Below, piece after piece: positions 1-8,618 of a stretch of 27,620 bases of DNA. A program made the position numbers and the translations under genes. Location of the stretch: assembly GCA_938040725.1 (NCBI GenBank), contig CALHZX010000114.1, forward strand, positions 1 to 27,620, given 5' to 3'. The notes under the pieces are model-generated. The model worked only from the letters and a program-made list of their open reading frames with translations. It did no database searches and was not told the DNA's origin. The DNA is from an uncultured Actinomyces sp. Lineage in GTDB: Bacteria; Actinomycetota; Actinomycetes; Actinomycetales; Actinomycetaceae. The first letter of the stretch is position 1; each line of letters opens with the position of its first letter.

Positions 1-336
<336 letters not shown>

Positions 337-474
337 AACAACCACCCAACCACAAAACAGGGTTGGGCCAACAAAAAGAACAGCGAACACACCGCCGCAA
401 CCACTATACAAACCACGATCAACCCACACCCCACCAAACAAACAAACCGTGGGGAACAGTGTTGAACACCAATC

Positions 475-594
475 TTGTGGTGGTCATAGCACCGGGGAAA
501 CGCCCAGCCTCCATTCCGAACCTGGAAGCTAAGCCCGGCAGCGCCAATGGTACTGCAACCGCCAGGTTGTGGGAGAGTAGGACACCGCCACAAC
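475..594 (+). rRNA. rrf: 5S ribosomal RNA
   Basis: This is a 120-base 5S rRNA with the conserved core GGGGAAACGCCC, the CCATTCCGAACC segment, GGAAGCTAAGC and GGGAGAGTAGG. The ends were set by helix I: TTGTGGTGGT at 475-484 pairs with ACCGCCACAA at 584-593, allowing one G-U pair. It follows 23S in the usual rrn order and is followed directly by a strong intrinsic terminator. Confidence 0.95.
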
Positions 595-605
595 ACACCG
601 CAAAA

Positions 606-647
606 CGGAGGGCCTCACCCACACAGGTGAGGCCCTCCGCACGTTTT
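606..647 (+). terminator. rrn operon intrinsic terminator
   Basis: A perfect 14-bp stem (606-619 with 626-639) closes a six-base CACACA loop, and the stem is followed by a short T run (ACGTTTT). Its position 12 bases after 5S rRNA makes it the terminator of the rRNA operon. Confidence 0.9.
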
Positions 648-745
648 CCGCAGCGTTATTTCGTCACGGTTCGCGCGCACTGGCCGCAGGACTTGCACCG
701 TCGCGGGCCTGTGGGACTTGTGTCCTAAGCAATAGCTATTCATCC

Positions 746-788
746 TTGCCGGCGGTCCGGCCAGCGCCTATAGTAGTTGATGTTTCAA
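746..788 (+). promoter_or_regulatory. Promoter and candidate operator of the FMN reductase gene
   Basis: A TTGCCG -35 hexamer (746-751) and a TATAGT -10 hexamer (769-774) are 17 bases apart. The inverted repeat TTGA-N4-TCAA (777-788) lies where transcription would start. Small palindromes of this kind at the start site are typical of repressor sites, for example MarR-type quinone or oxidant sensors, which often control such reductases. The promoter is seen in the sequence; the regulator is inference, and none is encoded nearby. Confidence 0.6.
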
Positions 789-810
789 TAAGACTTTGAG
801 AGGAAACATT

Positions 811-1335
811 ATGGCTTCCGTTGCTATCGTTCTTGGCTCTGTGCGTCCCGGCCGTGCCGGTGAGCAAGTCGTTCGTTGGATTGAGGAGCAGGCGCGTCAG
901 CTTGACGGCGTCTCCACCGTCTTTTTCGATCTGCGTGACTACCAGCTGCCGCTTTTTGCTCAGGAGATGCCCCCGTCGATGCAGGCTCCCAAGCTGCCCG
1001 AGGCTGTTCGTCTGCGCACGAACATCGAGGCGAACGACGCCGTTCTTTTCGTGACTCCTGAGTACAACCATTCGGTGTCCGCGGTTCTGAAGAACGCTAT
1101 CGACTACCTGCCCCCGGCCACGCTGAAGGAGAAGGCTGTTGGTCTCGTCGGTTACTCGTGGTACGGCGCCGTCAAGCCTCTCGAGCATCTGCGTGAGATC
1201 CTGTCGACCTTCGGTGCCGACGTTCGCGACCAGCAGGTTGGCATCAACCTTGGCTCTGACTTCCAGGAAGGCGTTTTCCAGCCCTCTGACGAGCTGAACG
1301 CGCAGATCCGCGAGCTCCTAGCATCGCTCGCCTGA
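811..1335 (+). CDS. NAD(P)H-dependent FMN reductase (flavodoxin-fold)
   Basis: The 174-residue protein belongs to the NADPH-dependent FMN reductase family (PF03358), cytosolic enzymes that pass electrons from NAD(P)H through bound FMN to quinones, azo compounds, flavin or metals. The FMN phosphate loop GSVRPGR is at residues 9-15, and the family-defining TPEYNHSVSAVLKNAIDYL follows in the middle of the protein. A GYSWYGA segment matches the third flavin-contacting region. ATG 811 was chosen because GAGAGGAAA sits just upstream; an in-frame TTG at 796 lies before that site and is unlikely. The gene stands alone between its own promoter and a terminator. The physiological acceptor cannot be told from sequence. 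Confidence 0.9.
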   Translation: MASVAIVLGSVRPGRAGEQVVRWIEEQARQLDGVSTVFFDLRDYQLPLFAQEMPPSMQAPKLPEAVRLRTNIEANDAVLFVTPEYNHSVSAVLKNAIDYLPPATLKEKAVGLVGYSWYGAVKPLEHLREILSTFGADVRDQQVGINLGSDFQEGVFQPSDELNAQIRELLASLA

Positions 1336-1445
1336 GAAGGCTTCCTGAGCGGCTTTCCATGGTGTTACGCGGTGTCGGCTTATTGGCGTCGCGCTTTGGC
1401 ATGAGTGGTTGAATGCGCGGCCGAGATGGGGTGGCGTTCAGGATG

Positions 1446-1489
1446 AAAGGGTGGGGCCCGGCAGCTAACTGCCGGGCCCCACCCTTTTT
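1446..1489. terminator. Bidirectional intrinsic terminator
   Basis: A 16-bp perfect G/C stem (1449-1464 with 1469-1484) with a CTAA loop is extended by AAA/TTT, with a T tract after it on the plus strand and an A tract before it. It lies between two convergent genes and can terminate the FMN reductase transcript and, read the other way, the mannosyltransferase transcript. Confidence 0.9.
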
Positions 1490-1513
1490 CTTGACGGTGT
1501 CACTGGCGCGTCA

Positions 1514-3256
1514 CTAGATCCACGAGGGGAGCCACATGTGTGCGCGCCAGAAGCTGTAGTCCACGACGTCCGCGCGCCATAGGGGCATAAAGTATGCCGC
1601 ACACGCGAGGATCGCGACTGTCAGGACCGCCGCGAGCACCCAGCCCGTTAGCTCGGTGCGGCGGGGGAGTAGGGCAGCGAGGGGCTGGCCGTCGGCGGTG
1701 ACCCGCCCCGCCAGTACGGCGATGAGCCAGGCGACGGCGAGTGCCACGAAAGGCGCGAAGGCTACGGTGTAGAACGTGAAGATCGTGCGGTGTGCGTAGG
1801 CGAGCCAGGGAACGTACAGGGCGATGTAGCCCAGCGTGATGACGCCGGTTCGCCAGTTGCGGTACCGCACCGTTGCCCAGAGGACGACGGTGAGTGCGCC
1901 AATCCCGATCCACCACAGGAGTGGATTGCCGAGCGCGACAATGTCGGTCGCGCACTTCCCAGACGCGCATCCTGTGACCTCGGGTCCGTTTGCCCAGTGG
2001 AAGGATGTTGCACGGTACTGTGCGAGCCACGTGTAGGGGCTGGATTGGTAGGTGTGCGGGGTGTTGAGCCCGTTATGGAATGTCCACATTTCCTTGTGGT
2101 AGAGCCACAGGTCTGCGAGTGAGCCTGCAAAGCCGGGGATTCCTGATCGGCCGTGTCCATGCGCGGCGGGGTGGGCAAACCATCCGAACCACGAGGCGAT
2201 GTATGTCAGGATCGCTGTGGGAACCATGAGGATGAATGCCCACCAGATGTCGGCGAGGAGGGCGCCGCGGATGGGGGAGGGGTGACCGGCGCGCCAGCGG
2301 CATGTGACTTCGCGGAGGGCCACAAACAGGCCGAGGAAGGCGAGGGCGTAGATGCCTGACCACTTGACGGAGCAGGCGAGGCCTGCCAGGATTCCCGCGG
2401 CGAGCAGCCATGGACGGTTGCGTGCGTTCGGGCCGATTGTGAAGGGGCGTCGGTCCTGGCGGGTGAGGTAGGCGCGCAGGTCGGGCCACCCCTGCCTCGG
2501 CGCGCCCAGGCCGTCCCATTCGCGTAGCTTGGCCAATAGTCGCGGTCGGGATGCTTCCTGGTCCTTGACGACGCACAAGAATGCGGCCAGGGCGAACATC
2601 GTGAGGAAGCCGTCGAGGATGGATGTGCGGCTCATGACGATCGCCATGCCGTCGGTCGCCAGGAAGAGGCCGGCCAGGAGCGTTAGTGCTGGCGTGCGGA
2701 AAAGGTTCTGGGTCAGTCGGCACAGAAGGAAGACGGTGATGATGCCGCAGATGGCGGCGGCGATGCGCCAGCCGACGGGGTCTGCCTGACCGAAAATCTT
2801 CATACCCAGCGCGATCAGCCACTTTCCCGTGGGCGGGTGCACCGGGTAACCGCCCACCGTGGACAGGCCGGAGACGTCGCCGGTGGCGAATGCTGCGTCG
2901 ACGTCCTTGGCCCATGTTCCCTCGTACCCCAGCGTGAGGAGAGACCACGCGTCCTTCACGTAATAGGTCTCGTCGAAGATCAGTGTGCGGACATTATCGA
3001 GGCCGGGGAGCCTCATGGCGGCCGCGAGGATCGTCGCAATCGCGGTGGCGACCCATCCGGCCGCCGGAGTGGTCAGGCGATCCGACCATCGCGGATGGTG
3101 TGGGGGAAGGGGGCGGCCGGACGTGGGTGGGGTCGTCGAGCCGTCGTCAGGGGCCTCGGGATGTTGTTTCTCGACAGAGGCGTCGGCCGTCGTTCCCTGC
3201 TCGAAGGGCTGCGTAGCCTCGTCGATCGTGTCATCGTGTGTGTTCGCTGTATCCAT
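1514..3256 (-). CDS. pmt: Polyprenyl-phosphate-mannose--protein O-mannosyltransferase (PMT family)
   Basis: This 580-residue polytopic membrane protein transfers mannose from polyprenyl-phosphate-mannose to Ser/Thr of proteins as they are exported, like M. tuberculosis Rv1002c. The hydrophilic first 60 residues are Pro/Thr/Asp-rich. The first membrane helix (about 66-82) is followed by FDETYYVKDAWS (94-105), which carries the Asp95-Glu96 pair essential in PMT enzymes, and by the PPTGKWLIALGMKIFG segment. Many hydrophobic helices follow, with the conserved SPYTWL and HRTIF motifs near the C terminus. The start was set at ATG 3256: the reading frame continues upstream, but those residues overlap the divergent zinc promoter and look non-coding. 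A GAGGAGG sequence lies rather far upstream (about 18 bases), so the start is moderately certain. Likely substrates are secreted or lipoproteins with Ser/Thr/Pro-rich segments. Confidence 0.9.
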   Translation of the reverse strand: MDTANTHDDTIDEATQPFEQGTTADASVEKQHPEAPDDGSTTPPTSGRPLPPHHPRWSDRLTTPAAGWVATAIATILAAAMRLPGLDNVRTLIFDETYYVKDAWSLLTLGYEGTWAKDVDAAFATGDVSGLSTVGGYPVHPPTGKWLIALGMKIFGQADPVGWRIAAAICGIITVFLLCRLTQNLFRTPALTLLAGLFLATDGMAIVMSRTSILDGFLTMFALAAFLCVVKDQEASRPRLLAKLREWDGLGAPRQGWPDLRAYLTRQDRRPFTIGPNARNRPWLLAAGILAGLACSVKWSGIYALAFLGLFVALREVTCRWRAGHPSPIRGALLADIWWAFILMVPTAILTYIASWFGWFAHPAAHGHGRSGIPGFAGSLADLWLYHKEMWTFHNGLNTPHTYQSSPYTWLAQYRATSFHWANGPEVTGCASGKCATDIVALGNPLLWWIGIGALTVVLWATVRYRNWRTGVITLGYIALYVPWLAYAHRTIFTFYTVAFAPFVALAVAWLIAVLAGRVTADGQPLAALLPRRTELTGWVLAAVLTVAILACAAYFMPLWRADVVDYSFWRAHMWLPSWI

Positions 3257-3345
3257 CGCATCCGAGTCTAGCGGCCTCCTCGAGGCACAAGAACCGCGGT
3301 GCACATTCGCTCGCGCGTTCGGGGAGGGTGTGCATCGCCCAGGTG

Positions 3346-3375
3346 TTGAGAATTGTTCTCGCAATGCTCTATAAT
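3346..3375 (+). promoter_or_regulatory. Promoter with Fur/Zur-type operator for the metal ABC importer
   Basis: The -35 TTGAGA (3346-3351) and a consensus -10 TATAAT (3370-3375) are separated by 18 bases. Overlapping the -35 and filling the spacer is TGAGAATTGTTCTCG (3347-3361), containing the perfect palindrome GAGAA-TTG-TTCTC (3348-3360). It fits the Fur-superfamily pattern TGAnAATnnTTnTCA at every fixed position but the last. A metallorepressor bound here would block RNA polymerase. Because the downstream binding protein looks zinc-type, Zur is the most likely regulator; Fur or another family member remains possible. Confidence 0.75.
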
Positions 3376-3408
3376 GTTCGGGTACCCGAAAAATCTGTTG
3401 GAGCGATG

Positions 3409-4548
3409 ATGATTCCCTCAACAACCCGCCGCGCGGCACTCGCCATCCTCGGCCTCGCCCTCACGCCCCTAGCGGCGTGCGCGCCCACCTCCTCGGCACA
3501 CGGCCTCACAGTCGTCGCCACAACCACGCAGATCTGCGACTACGTCACCCAGATCGCGGCTCATTCTTCCGAGATTTCCCTTGACAAGACCGACGCAGCC
3601 GGAAAGAGCAGCCACGTGGGCGCCGCCCCTGAGGGTGCCGCCCTCACCATGAGCCTGACCTGCCTGCTCGCCCCCAACGCCTCCGCGCACGAGCACGAGA
3701 TGACCCCCGCCCAGACCTCGGCGCTCGCGCAGGCTGACGTCATGGCCGTTTCCGGCGTCGACCTCGAGCACTTCCTCGACGACGCGGTCGTCTCCTCCGG
3801 CTTCAAGGGACGCATGGTCGTTACCTCCGGCGTCCTGACGGCCGCCGACGTCGATAATCCGGGTGCCCCCGACCCCGATGGTGCCTACACGATCGACCGC
3901 GGAAACCAGCGCGTCGACGTTGCCCCGTGGCCGTTCCCGCCCGAAGAGGCCGGCGAGGAGCCCGAATTCCGCTTCGACCCGCACGTGTGGACCTCGCCGA
4001 AGGGCGCCCGAGTCCAGGTCGCCAACCTCGGCGCTGGCCTTGCAGCCGCAGCGCCGGACGCCGCCTCGTCGATCAATGCAGCCACGGCCTCGTACATGGA
4101 AGCCATTGACGCGCTCGATGAGTGGACAGCGGAAGCGATCACGACGGTGCCCGAGGGACAGCGCGTCCTCTTTACCTCCCACGACGCCTTCGGCTACTTC
4201 TCGAGGGACTACGGGATCCGCTTCATCGGCGCCGCCCTGTCCGACTTCAATGAACAGCAGGACGCCACCGCCGACCACATCGCCAAGGCCGTCGCGGCCG
4301 TCAAGGAGTCCGGCGCGGTCGCGCTCTTTGCGGAAAACTCCAACAACTCCAAGTCCATTGAGGCGATCGCCCGCGCGGCCGGTGTGACCCCCATCGTGGG
4401 CGAGGATGCCATGTACGGCGATTCGCTGGGCCCCGACGGATCCGAGGGAGCCACCTACGTCGGCTCGATCATCCACAACGTGCGCGCCGTGACCCAGGCG
4501 TGGGGCGGCACCGTCCCGCAGCTGCCCGAGCACCTGAAGGACCAGTGA
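3409..4548 (+). CDS. znuA: Zinc/manganese-type ABC transporter substrate-binding lipoprotein (TroA/ZnuA family)
   Basis: The 379-residue precursor has a lipoprotein signal peptide ending in the lipobox LAAC with Cys24, so it is anchored outside the membrane and delivers metal to the permeases encoded downstream. Candidate metal ligands are the His-rich SAHEHEMTP (His94, His96), DPHVW (His192), SHDAFGYF (His258) and YGDSLG (Asp338). A His rather than Glu at the third position is what zinc binders have, so zinc is preferred over manganese. About 60 residues rich in Ser/Asp separate strand one from the first His, longer than in classic ZnuA. GGAG at 3400-3403 favours ATG 3409; an adjacent ATG at 3406 adds one Met. 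Its stop overlaps the next start by one base. Confidence 0.9.
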   Translation: MIPSTTRRAALAILGLALTPLAACAPTSSAHGLTVVATTTQICDYVTQIAAHSSEISLDKTDAAGKSSHVGAAPEGAALTMSLTCLLAPNASAHEHEMTPAQTSALAQADVMAVSGVDLEHFLDDAVVSSGFKGRMVVTSGVLTAADVDNPGAPDPDGAYTIDRGNQRVDVAPWPFPPEEAGEEPEFRFDPHVWTSPKGARVQVANLGAGLAAAAPDAASSINAATASYMEAIDALDEWTAEAITTVPEGQRVLFTSHDAFGYFSRDYGIRFIGAALSDFNEQQDATADHIAKAVAAVKESGAVALFAENSNNSKSIEAIARAAGVTPIVGEDAMYGDSLGPDGSEGATYVGSIIHNVRAVTQAWGGTVPQLPEHLKDQ

Positions 4549-5264
4549 TGACGACACTCGTCTCCTTCCGAGACGCGGCGCTGGGGTATGGAAATACCCC
4601 GGCGCTGACCGGCCTGAACCTCGACGTGTTCGAGGGCCAGGCCCTGGCCCTTGTGGGCCCCAACGGCGGCGGCAAGACCACCCTCATGCGAGGTATCGTC
4701 GGAGGATGCTCAATCCTGTCCGGAAGCGTCCGAGTCGACGCCGAGCGCATCGGCCTGGTACCCCAAAGCGCCGACCTGGACCTGACCTTCCCGGTCAACG
4801 CCTCCGAAGTGGTCACAATGGGACTCATTTCCGAGGCCGGATGGGGCAGGCGCATCAGCGCAGACATGCGAGCCCGCGTCGCCGACGCCCTCGAACGAGT
4901 CAACCTGACAGAAAAAGCCTCACACCGCTTCGGCACCCTCAGCGGCGGGCAGCGTCAGCGCGTCCTCGTCGCGCGCGCCCTCGTGGCGCGTCCCGAGCTG
5001 GTCATGATGGACGAGCCCTTCAACGGCCTCGACGCCCCCAGCCGAGACATCATCACCCACCTCATCGCCGAACTAACGGCCAGCGGCGTCGGCGTCATCG
5101 TTTCCACTCACGATCTATCCCTGGCGCGTGACGTATGTTCTCACGCCTGCGTCCTAGCCTCGCGGCAGATCGCACTCGGCCCCGTCGCCGACGCCCTATC
5201 CCCCTCCATCCTCGCGCGCGCTTACGGATCCGGAGCAGACGAAGCGGTGGCGGCCCTGTCATGA
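4548..5264 (+). CDS. znuC: Metal ABC transporter ATP-binding protein
   Basis: The 238-residue cytoplasmic ATPase drives the importer. It shows Walker A GPNGGGKTT (about residues 36-44), a Q-loop (LVPQSADLD), the signature LSGGQRQR, Walker B LVMMDEPFNGLD and the switch His in STHDLS, all in the usual order and spacing for the manganese/zinc (FecCD-unrelated) group. The start ATG shares its A with the TGA of the binding protein, and its stop overlaps the next gene in ATGA, so the operon is translationally coupled. Confidence 0.95.
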   Translation: MTTLVSFRDAALGYGNTPALTGLNLDVFEGQALALVGPNGGGKTTLMRGIVGGCSILSGSVRVDAERIGLVPQSADLDLTFPVNASEVVTMGLISEAGWGRRISADMRARVADALERVNLTEKASHRFGTLSGGQRQRVLVARALVARPELVMMDEPFNGLDAPSRDIITHLIAELTASGVGVIVSTHDLSLARDVCSHACVLASRQIALGPVADALSPSILARAYGSGADEAVAALS

Positions 5265-6139
5265 TCGCCCCCTTCCTGGTGCGCCCCATCATCGTCCTCG
5301 GGCTCCTCGCCCTGGCGGTCGGCCCAGCCTCAACCCTCGTGAACCTCAGGCGAGCCGAATTTGGTGCCGAAACAATGGTCCACGGCGTGTTCCCCGGCAT
5401 CGTCGTCGGCATGGCCCTCGGCGGGCGCGAAGCCATCATCCCCGGAGGGGCGCTGTGCGCGGCCTGCGTTGCCGCCGCCCTGACCCTGGCCTCGCGGCGT
5501 CAACACTCCTCCGAAGCGACGACCGCCGTCATCCTGACCGCCTTTTTCTCCCTGGGCATCGTCATCTCCCTGCGCATCGGCGACATGTCCGGGCAACTCG
5601 AATCCCTCATGTTCGGGCGCCTCCTCGACATCACGACCTCGCGCATGTGGGTCAGCGCCATCGTGCTTGTCGCCGCAGGACTCGTCCTGGCCGCAACGTG
5701 GCGGGCGCAAATCGCGGTCGCCTTCGACCGGGAGGCCGCGCGGGTGGCCGGAGTGTCCACGCTCGTCATCGACGCAATCTTCAATGCCGCCCTCGGCGCG
5801 ATCGTCGTCGCGGCGTCAACCGCCGTCGGCGTGCTCCTCGTCGTCGGATACCTCATCGTTCCCGGTGCCTTCGGTCGCCTCCTGTCTGCGGGAACGCGTT
5901 CGATGGCCGTCCTTGCCTCCCTCAGCGCGCTCGTCGGCGGCTGGGGAGGATTCGCCGTCGCCCTCGTGCCCGGACCCAGGCCCCTGTCCCCGCAGGCGTG
6001 CGTCGCCCTGGGCGTGCTCGCCTGCTTCGGCCTCGCGTGCGCGCTGCGACCCGTCATTCAGCGCCGAGGCCCACTGTCCTCAACAGGGGACGCACCCCGC
6101 GAGCGCGAAGCCCTCGCATCGGTGGAAGGCCGACAATGA
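5261..6139 (+). CDS. znuB: Metal ABC transporter permease 1 (ABC-3 family)
   Basis: This 292-residue integral membrane protein has about eight hydrophobic helices. The ABC-3 signature appears as GAETMVHGVFPGIVVGMALG near residues 40-60, followed by the helix rich in small residues that ends with FSLGIVISLRIGD, and by the C-terminal GVLLVVGYLIVPGAFGRLL segment that contacts the ATPase. It forms the channel together with the second permease. It overlaps its neighbours by four bases at each end (ATGA). Zinc is inferred from the binding protein and the operator. Confidence 0.93.
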   Translation: MIAPFLVRPIIVLGLLALAVGPASTLVNLRRAEFGAETMVHGVFPGIVVGMALGGREAIIPGGALCAACVAAALTLASRRQHSSEATTAVILTAFFSLGIVISLRIGDMSGQLESLMFGRLLDITTSRMWVSAIVLVAAGLVLAATWRAQIAVAFDREAARVAGVSTLVIDAIFNAALGAIVVAASTAVGVLLVVGYLIVPGAFGRLLSAGTRSMAVLASLSALVGGWGGFAVALVPGPRPLSPQACVALGVLACFGLACALRPVIQRRGPLSSTGDAPREREALASVEGRQ

Positions 6140-6993
6140 TCCTTTCCCTTTTGCTCTACCCCGCGCTCCACGTGGCACTCATCGGAGCGTTCAGCGGACT
6201 CGTCGGAGCCTTCGCCTACCTTGATCGGCGCATCTTCTTCGCCGAATCGGTCACCCACGGCACCTTCCCCGGGGCCGTGCTCGGCGTCGTCATCGCCGCC
6301 GCACTCGGCTTTGGCCACGCTGGAATGTCGGCAGCCCTGTACATCGGTGCCTTCCTCGGCACCATCCCCCTGGTCATCCTCATGCGACGACTGGCCACTA
6401 TTGCCGGCATCTCCAGCCAGGGAGCCGCGGGCATCGTCTTGACGGCGGGATTCGCGGCCGGCTACTTCCTGGCGACCTGCTTTAAGCCCCTGCCCCTGGC
6501 CGTCAACTCCTTCCTCACCGGCTCCGTGATGACCGTTTCCCCCGCAGACGTCGCCTGGGCGGGCATCACCCTGGCACTCGTCATCGCCGTCGTCACCGTC
6601 GGGCACCGGCACCTCATCGCCCACTGCTTCGACCCCTCGGACCCGGCAGCCGCCCGGCGAACCACCGTCCACGAACTCATCATCCTGGCCGCAATCCTCA
6701 CCGCCGTGACCGTGGCCATCCCCGCCGTGGGAACCATCCTGTCAATCGCGCTCGTCGCAGCCCCGGCCGCGGCAATCGCCCCCCACGCGCGAAGCTCGCG
6801 CGCCTTCCTCATCGCCTGCCCCCTCCTCGGCGCCCTCATCGGCCTGGCTGGCTTGGTGATCGCCGTACCGGCGCGCCTGAGCGCAGGCGGAACCATTGCC
6901 CTCCTGTGCGGCGCCTGCGTCCTCGCTTCCCGCGTGCCCGGGTGGGTGGCCGGATCGAAAGGGGCGCGCCGTGCGCGCGCGGACAAGCAGTGA
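6136..6993 (+). CDS. Metal ABC transporter permease 2 (ABC-3 family)
   Basis: A second, divergent ABC-3 permease of 285 residues with the matching signature AESVTHGTFPGAVLGVV near residues 35-51 and the C-terminal VGTILSIALVAAPAAAIA coupling region. Two non-identical permeases suggest a heterodimeric channel, as in the Treponema TroCD and streptomycete-type systems, rather than the ZnuB homodimer of E. coli. The start is the ATG in the ATGA overlap with permease 1. The C terminus ends in a short basic tail (KGARRARADKQ). rsmI begins 12 bases after the stop and may be co-transcribed. Confidence 0.92.
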   Translation: MILSLLLYPALHVALIGAFSGLVGAFAYLDRRIFFAESVTHGTFPGAVLGVVIAAALGFGHAGMSAALYIGAFLGTIPLVILMRRLATIAGISSQGAAGIVLTAGFAAGYFLATCFKPLPLAVNSFLTGSVMTVSPADVAWAGITLALVIAVVTVGHRHLIAHCFDPSDPAAARRTTVHELIILAAILTAVTVAIPAVGTILSIALVAAPAAAIAPHARSSRAFLIACPLLGALIGLAGLVIAVPARLSAGGTIALLCGACVLASRVPGWVAGSKGARRARADKQ

Positions 6994-7005
6994 GACGATA
7001 CGGGC

Positions 7006-7911
7006 ATGGACGCAGCGACCGACACCGCCCCCGAACGCGACTCTTCCGTCAACGTGCAGGAGGGACGCGCACGCGACCCCTACCGCCAGGCGGTGGGGAC
7101 CATCCTGCTGGCCGCCACTCCGATCGGGGACGTGCGTGACGCCTCGCCCCGCGTCGTCGCCGCGCTTGAAGGGGCGGACATCGTCGCCGCCGAGGACACG
7201 CGCCGCGCGCTCGCCCTGGCCTCGCGCCTGGGCATCACGCTGGGTGGGCGTCTCGTTGCCCTGCACGACCACAACGAGGCTGCCAAGGCCGCCGGCATCG
7301 TCGAGGCGGCCAGGGGCGGGGCGCGCGTCGTATTCGTCTCCGACGCGGGTATGCCCACGGTCTCCGACCCGGGCTTCCGCCTGGCGCGCGCCGCGATCAA
7401 CGCGGGCGTGCCCCTGTCCGTCCTGCCCGGCCCCTCCGCGCCGCTCGTGGCACTCGCCCTGTCCGGCCTGCCCTCCGACCGCTTCGCCTTCGAAGGCTTC
7501 CTGCCACGCAAGGACGGGGAAGCCACGCGCTACCTGCAGGAGCTGGCCACCGACCCGCACACGCTGATCTTCTTCGAATCGCCCCGGCGCGCCGCCGCCA
7601 CGCTCACTCGCATGGCCGAGGTCTTCGGCGCAGACCGGCGCGCCGCTCTGTGCCGTGAACTCACCAAAGACTACGAGGAGGTGCGCCGCGGCCCCCTCGG
7701 GGAGCTCGCGGAGGGCGCCGACGACGTCCTCGGTGAGGTGACGATCGTCGTCGCCGGATACGAGCGAAGCGAGCGCGCCGAAGACCACGTCGGCGCGGTC
7801 CTGGCGCTGGCCGCCGAGGGCATGCGCCTCAAAGACGCAGCCGCCGAGGTCGCCGCCGCCACGGGTGCCCGCAAGAACGACCTCTACAAGGCGGCCCTCG
7901 CCGCGCGCTAA
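7006..7911 (+). CDS. rsmI: 16S rRNA (cytidine1402-2'-O)-methyltransferase RsmI
   Basis: This 301-residue SAM-dependent tetrapyrrole-methylase-fold enzyme 2'-O-methylates C1402 in the decoding centre of 16S rRNA. Diagnostic motifs are LLAATPIGDVRDASPRVV (residues 30-47), VAAEDTRR, FVSDAGMPTVSDPG, VLPGPSAPLVAL and the RsmI-specific FEGFLPRK followed by FFESPRR. The final 45 residues match the usual C-terminal helical domain (MRLKDAAAEVAAATGARKND). ATG 7006 has only a weak purine tract upstream, but the 30-residue N-terminal extension is common in actinobacterial homologues. It lies 12 bases behind the metal permease gene, so it may be read from the same transcript without a functional link. Confidence 0.95.
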   Translation: MDAATDTAPERDSSVNVQEGRARDPYRQAVGTILLAATPIGDVRDASPRVVAALEGADIVAAEDTRRALALASRLGITLGGRLVALHDHNEAAKAAGIVEAARGGARVVFVSDAGMPTVSDPGFRLARAAINAGVPLSVLPGPSAPLVALALSGLPSDRFAFEGFLPRKDGEATRYLQELATDPHTLIFFESPRRAAATLTRMAEVFGADRRAALCRELTKDYEEVRRGPLGELAEGADDVLGEVTIVVAGYERSERAEDHVGAVLALAAEGMRLKDAAAEVAAATGARKNDLYKAALAAR

Positions 7912-7929
7912 AAACGAGGTCTGGGAACC

Positions 7930-8487
7930 TCAGACGATCTCGACGTGCTCCGACGTCATCCACTCGCGGGCCTGGGCGCCCAGCTCCTCGGAGACGGGGG
8001 CGGTCAGCTCGCGCAGGACGCGAGTCGCAAACCCCGCGCGAACAGCGTCCACCGCCGTGCACGCCACGCAATGTGACTCGGCCAACCCCACGACATCCAC
8101 GTCCGTGATGCCAGCGCCGCGCAGCGCCTCCCCCAGCGTCTTGCCATCCTCGGTGGTTCCCTCGAAGCCCGAGTAGGCGGCCTCGTACTGGCCCTTCTTG
8201 ACCGTCACGTCCGCGTTGACGTTCGCGAGCGCCGGGTGCAGTTCGGCCTCTGCCGTGCCCGCCACGCCGTGCGGCGGCCACGTGTCCACGAAATCGGGGG
8301 TCTCCGAAAAGTGAGCGCCCGGATCGATGTGCCAATCCTGCGTGGTGACGATCAGCTGGTACTCGTCGCGGTGTGCGTCCACGTAGGCGGCCACGGCCTC
8401 GGCGACGGCGTTACCGCCCGTCACCGGGAGGGCACCCCCTTCGCAGAACGTGGGCTGAACGTCGACAATGATGAGAGCGCGGGGCAT
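7930..8487 (-). CDS. pncA: Nicotinamidase/pyrazinamidase PncA
   Basis: The 185-residue cysteine hydrolase of the isochorismatase fold deamidates nicotinamide to nicotinate for NAD salvage and would also activate pyrazinamide. The catalytic triad is visible: Asp9 in IIVDVQPTF, Lys98 in VKKGQYEA and Cys140 in ESHCVACTA. Metal ligands are Asp51, His53 and His59 in TTQDWHIDPGAHFSE, with His73 in WPPHGVAGT. Each of these is exactly two positions beyond its M. tuberculosis PncA counterpart (D8 offset by one), and the length is nearly identical, so the assignment is firm. ATG 8487 follows a strong GGGAGGT site; an upstream in-frame start would lie before it. The gene is divergent from metG. Confidence 0.93.
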   Translation of the reverse strand: MPRALIIVDVQPTFCEGGALPVTGGNAVAEAVAAYVDAHRDEYQLIVTTQDWHIDPGAHFSETPDFVDTWPPHGVAGTAEAELHPALANVNADVTVKKGQYEAAYSGFEGTTEDGKTLGEALRGAGITDVDVVGLAESHCVACTAVDAVRAGFATRVLRELTAPVSEELGAQAREWMTSEHVEIV

Positions 8488-8618
8488 GGGACCTCCCAGA
8501 AAATTCAGTAGTTTTCTCAAGCGTATCACCTGGGTCACAGCGCATGAAAGGCTGTTTCAAATCCTCGTGATGCGGCCAGTTGCCCGTTTATGACAGCAAC
8601 GCAGTATTGTTAGGGGCT

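Noticed and set aside
648..735. Possible tRNA after the rRNA operon
   Set aside because: No T-loop sequence (GTTCRA) or acceptor stem pairing could be found.
4548..5131. Long overlapping frames in the metal-transporter, metG and helicase genes
   Set aside because: High GC makes long antisense and shifted frames common; they lack family motifs, while the called genes have complete motif sets.
8488..8618. T-box or other riboswitch in the metG leader; AGAAAA-N8-TTTTCT inverted repeat at 8498-8517
   Set aside because: The region is too short and no T-box sequence (TGGNACC-type) is present. The A/T repeat overlaps the pncA leader and may be chance, so it was not called.
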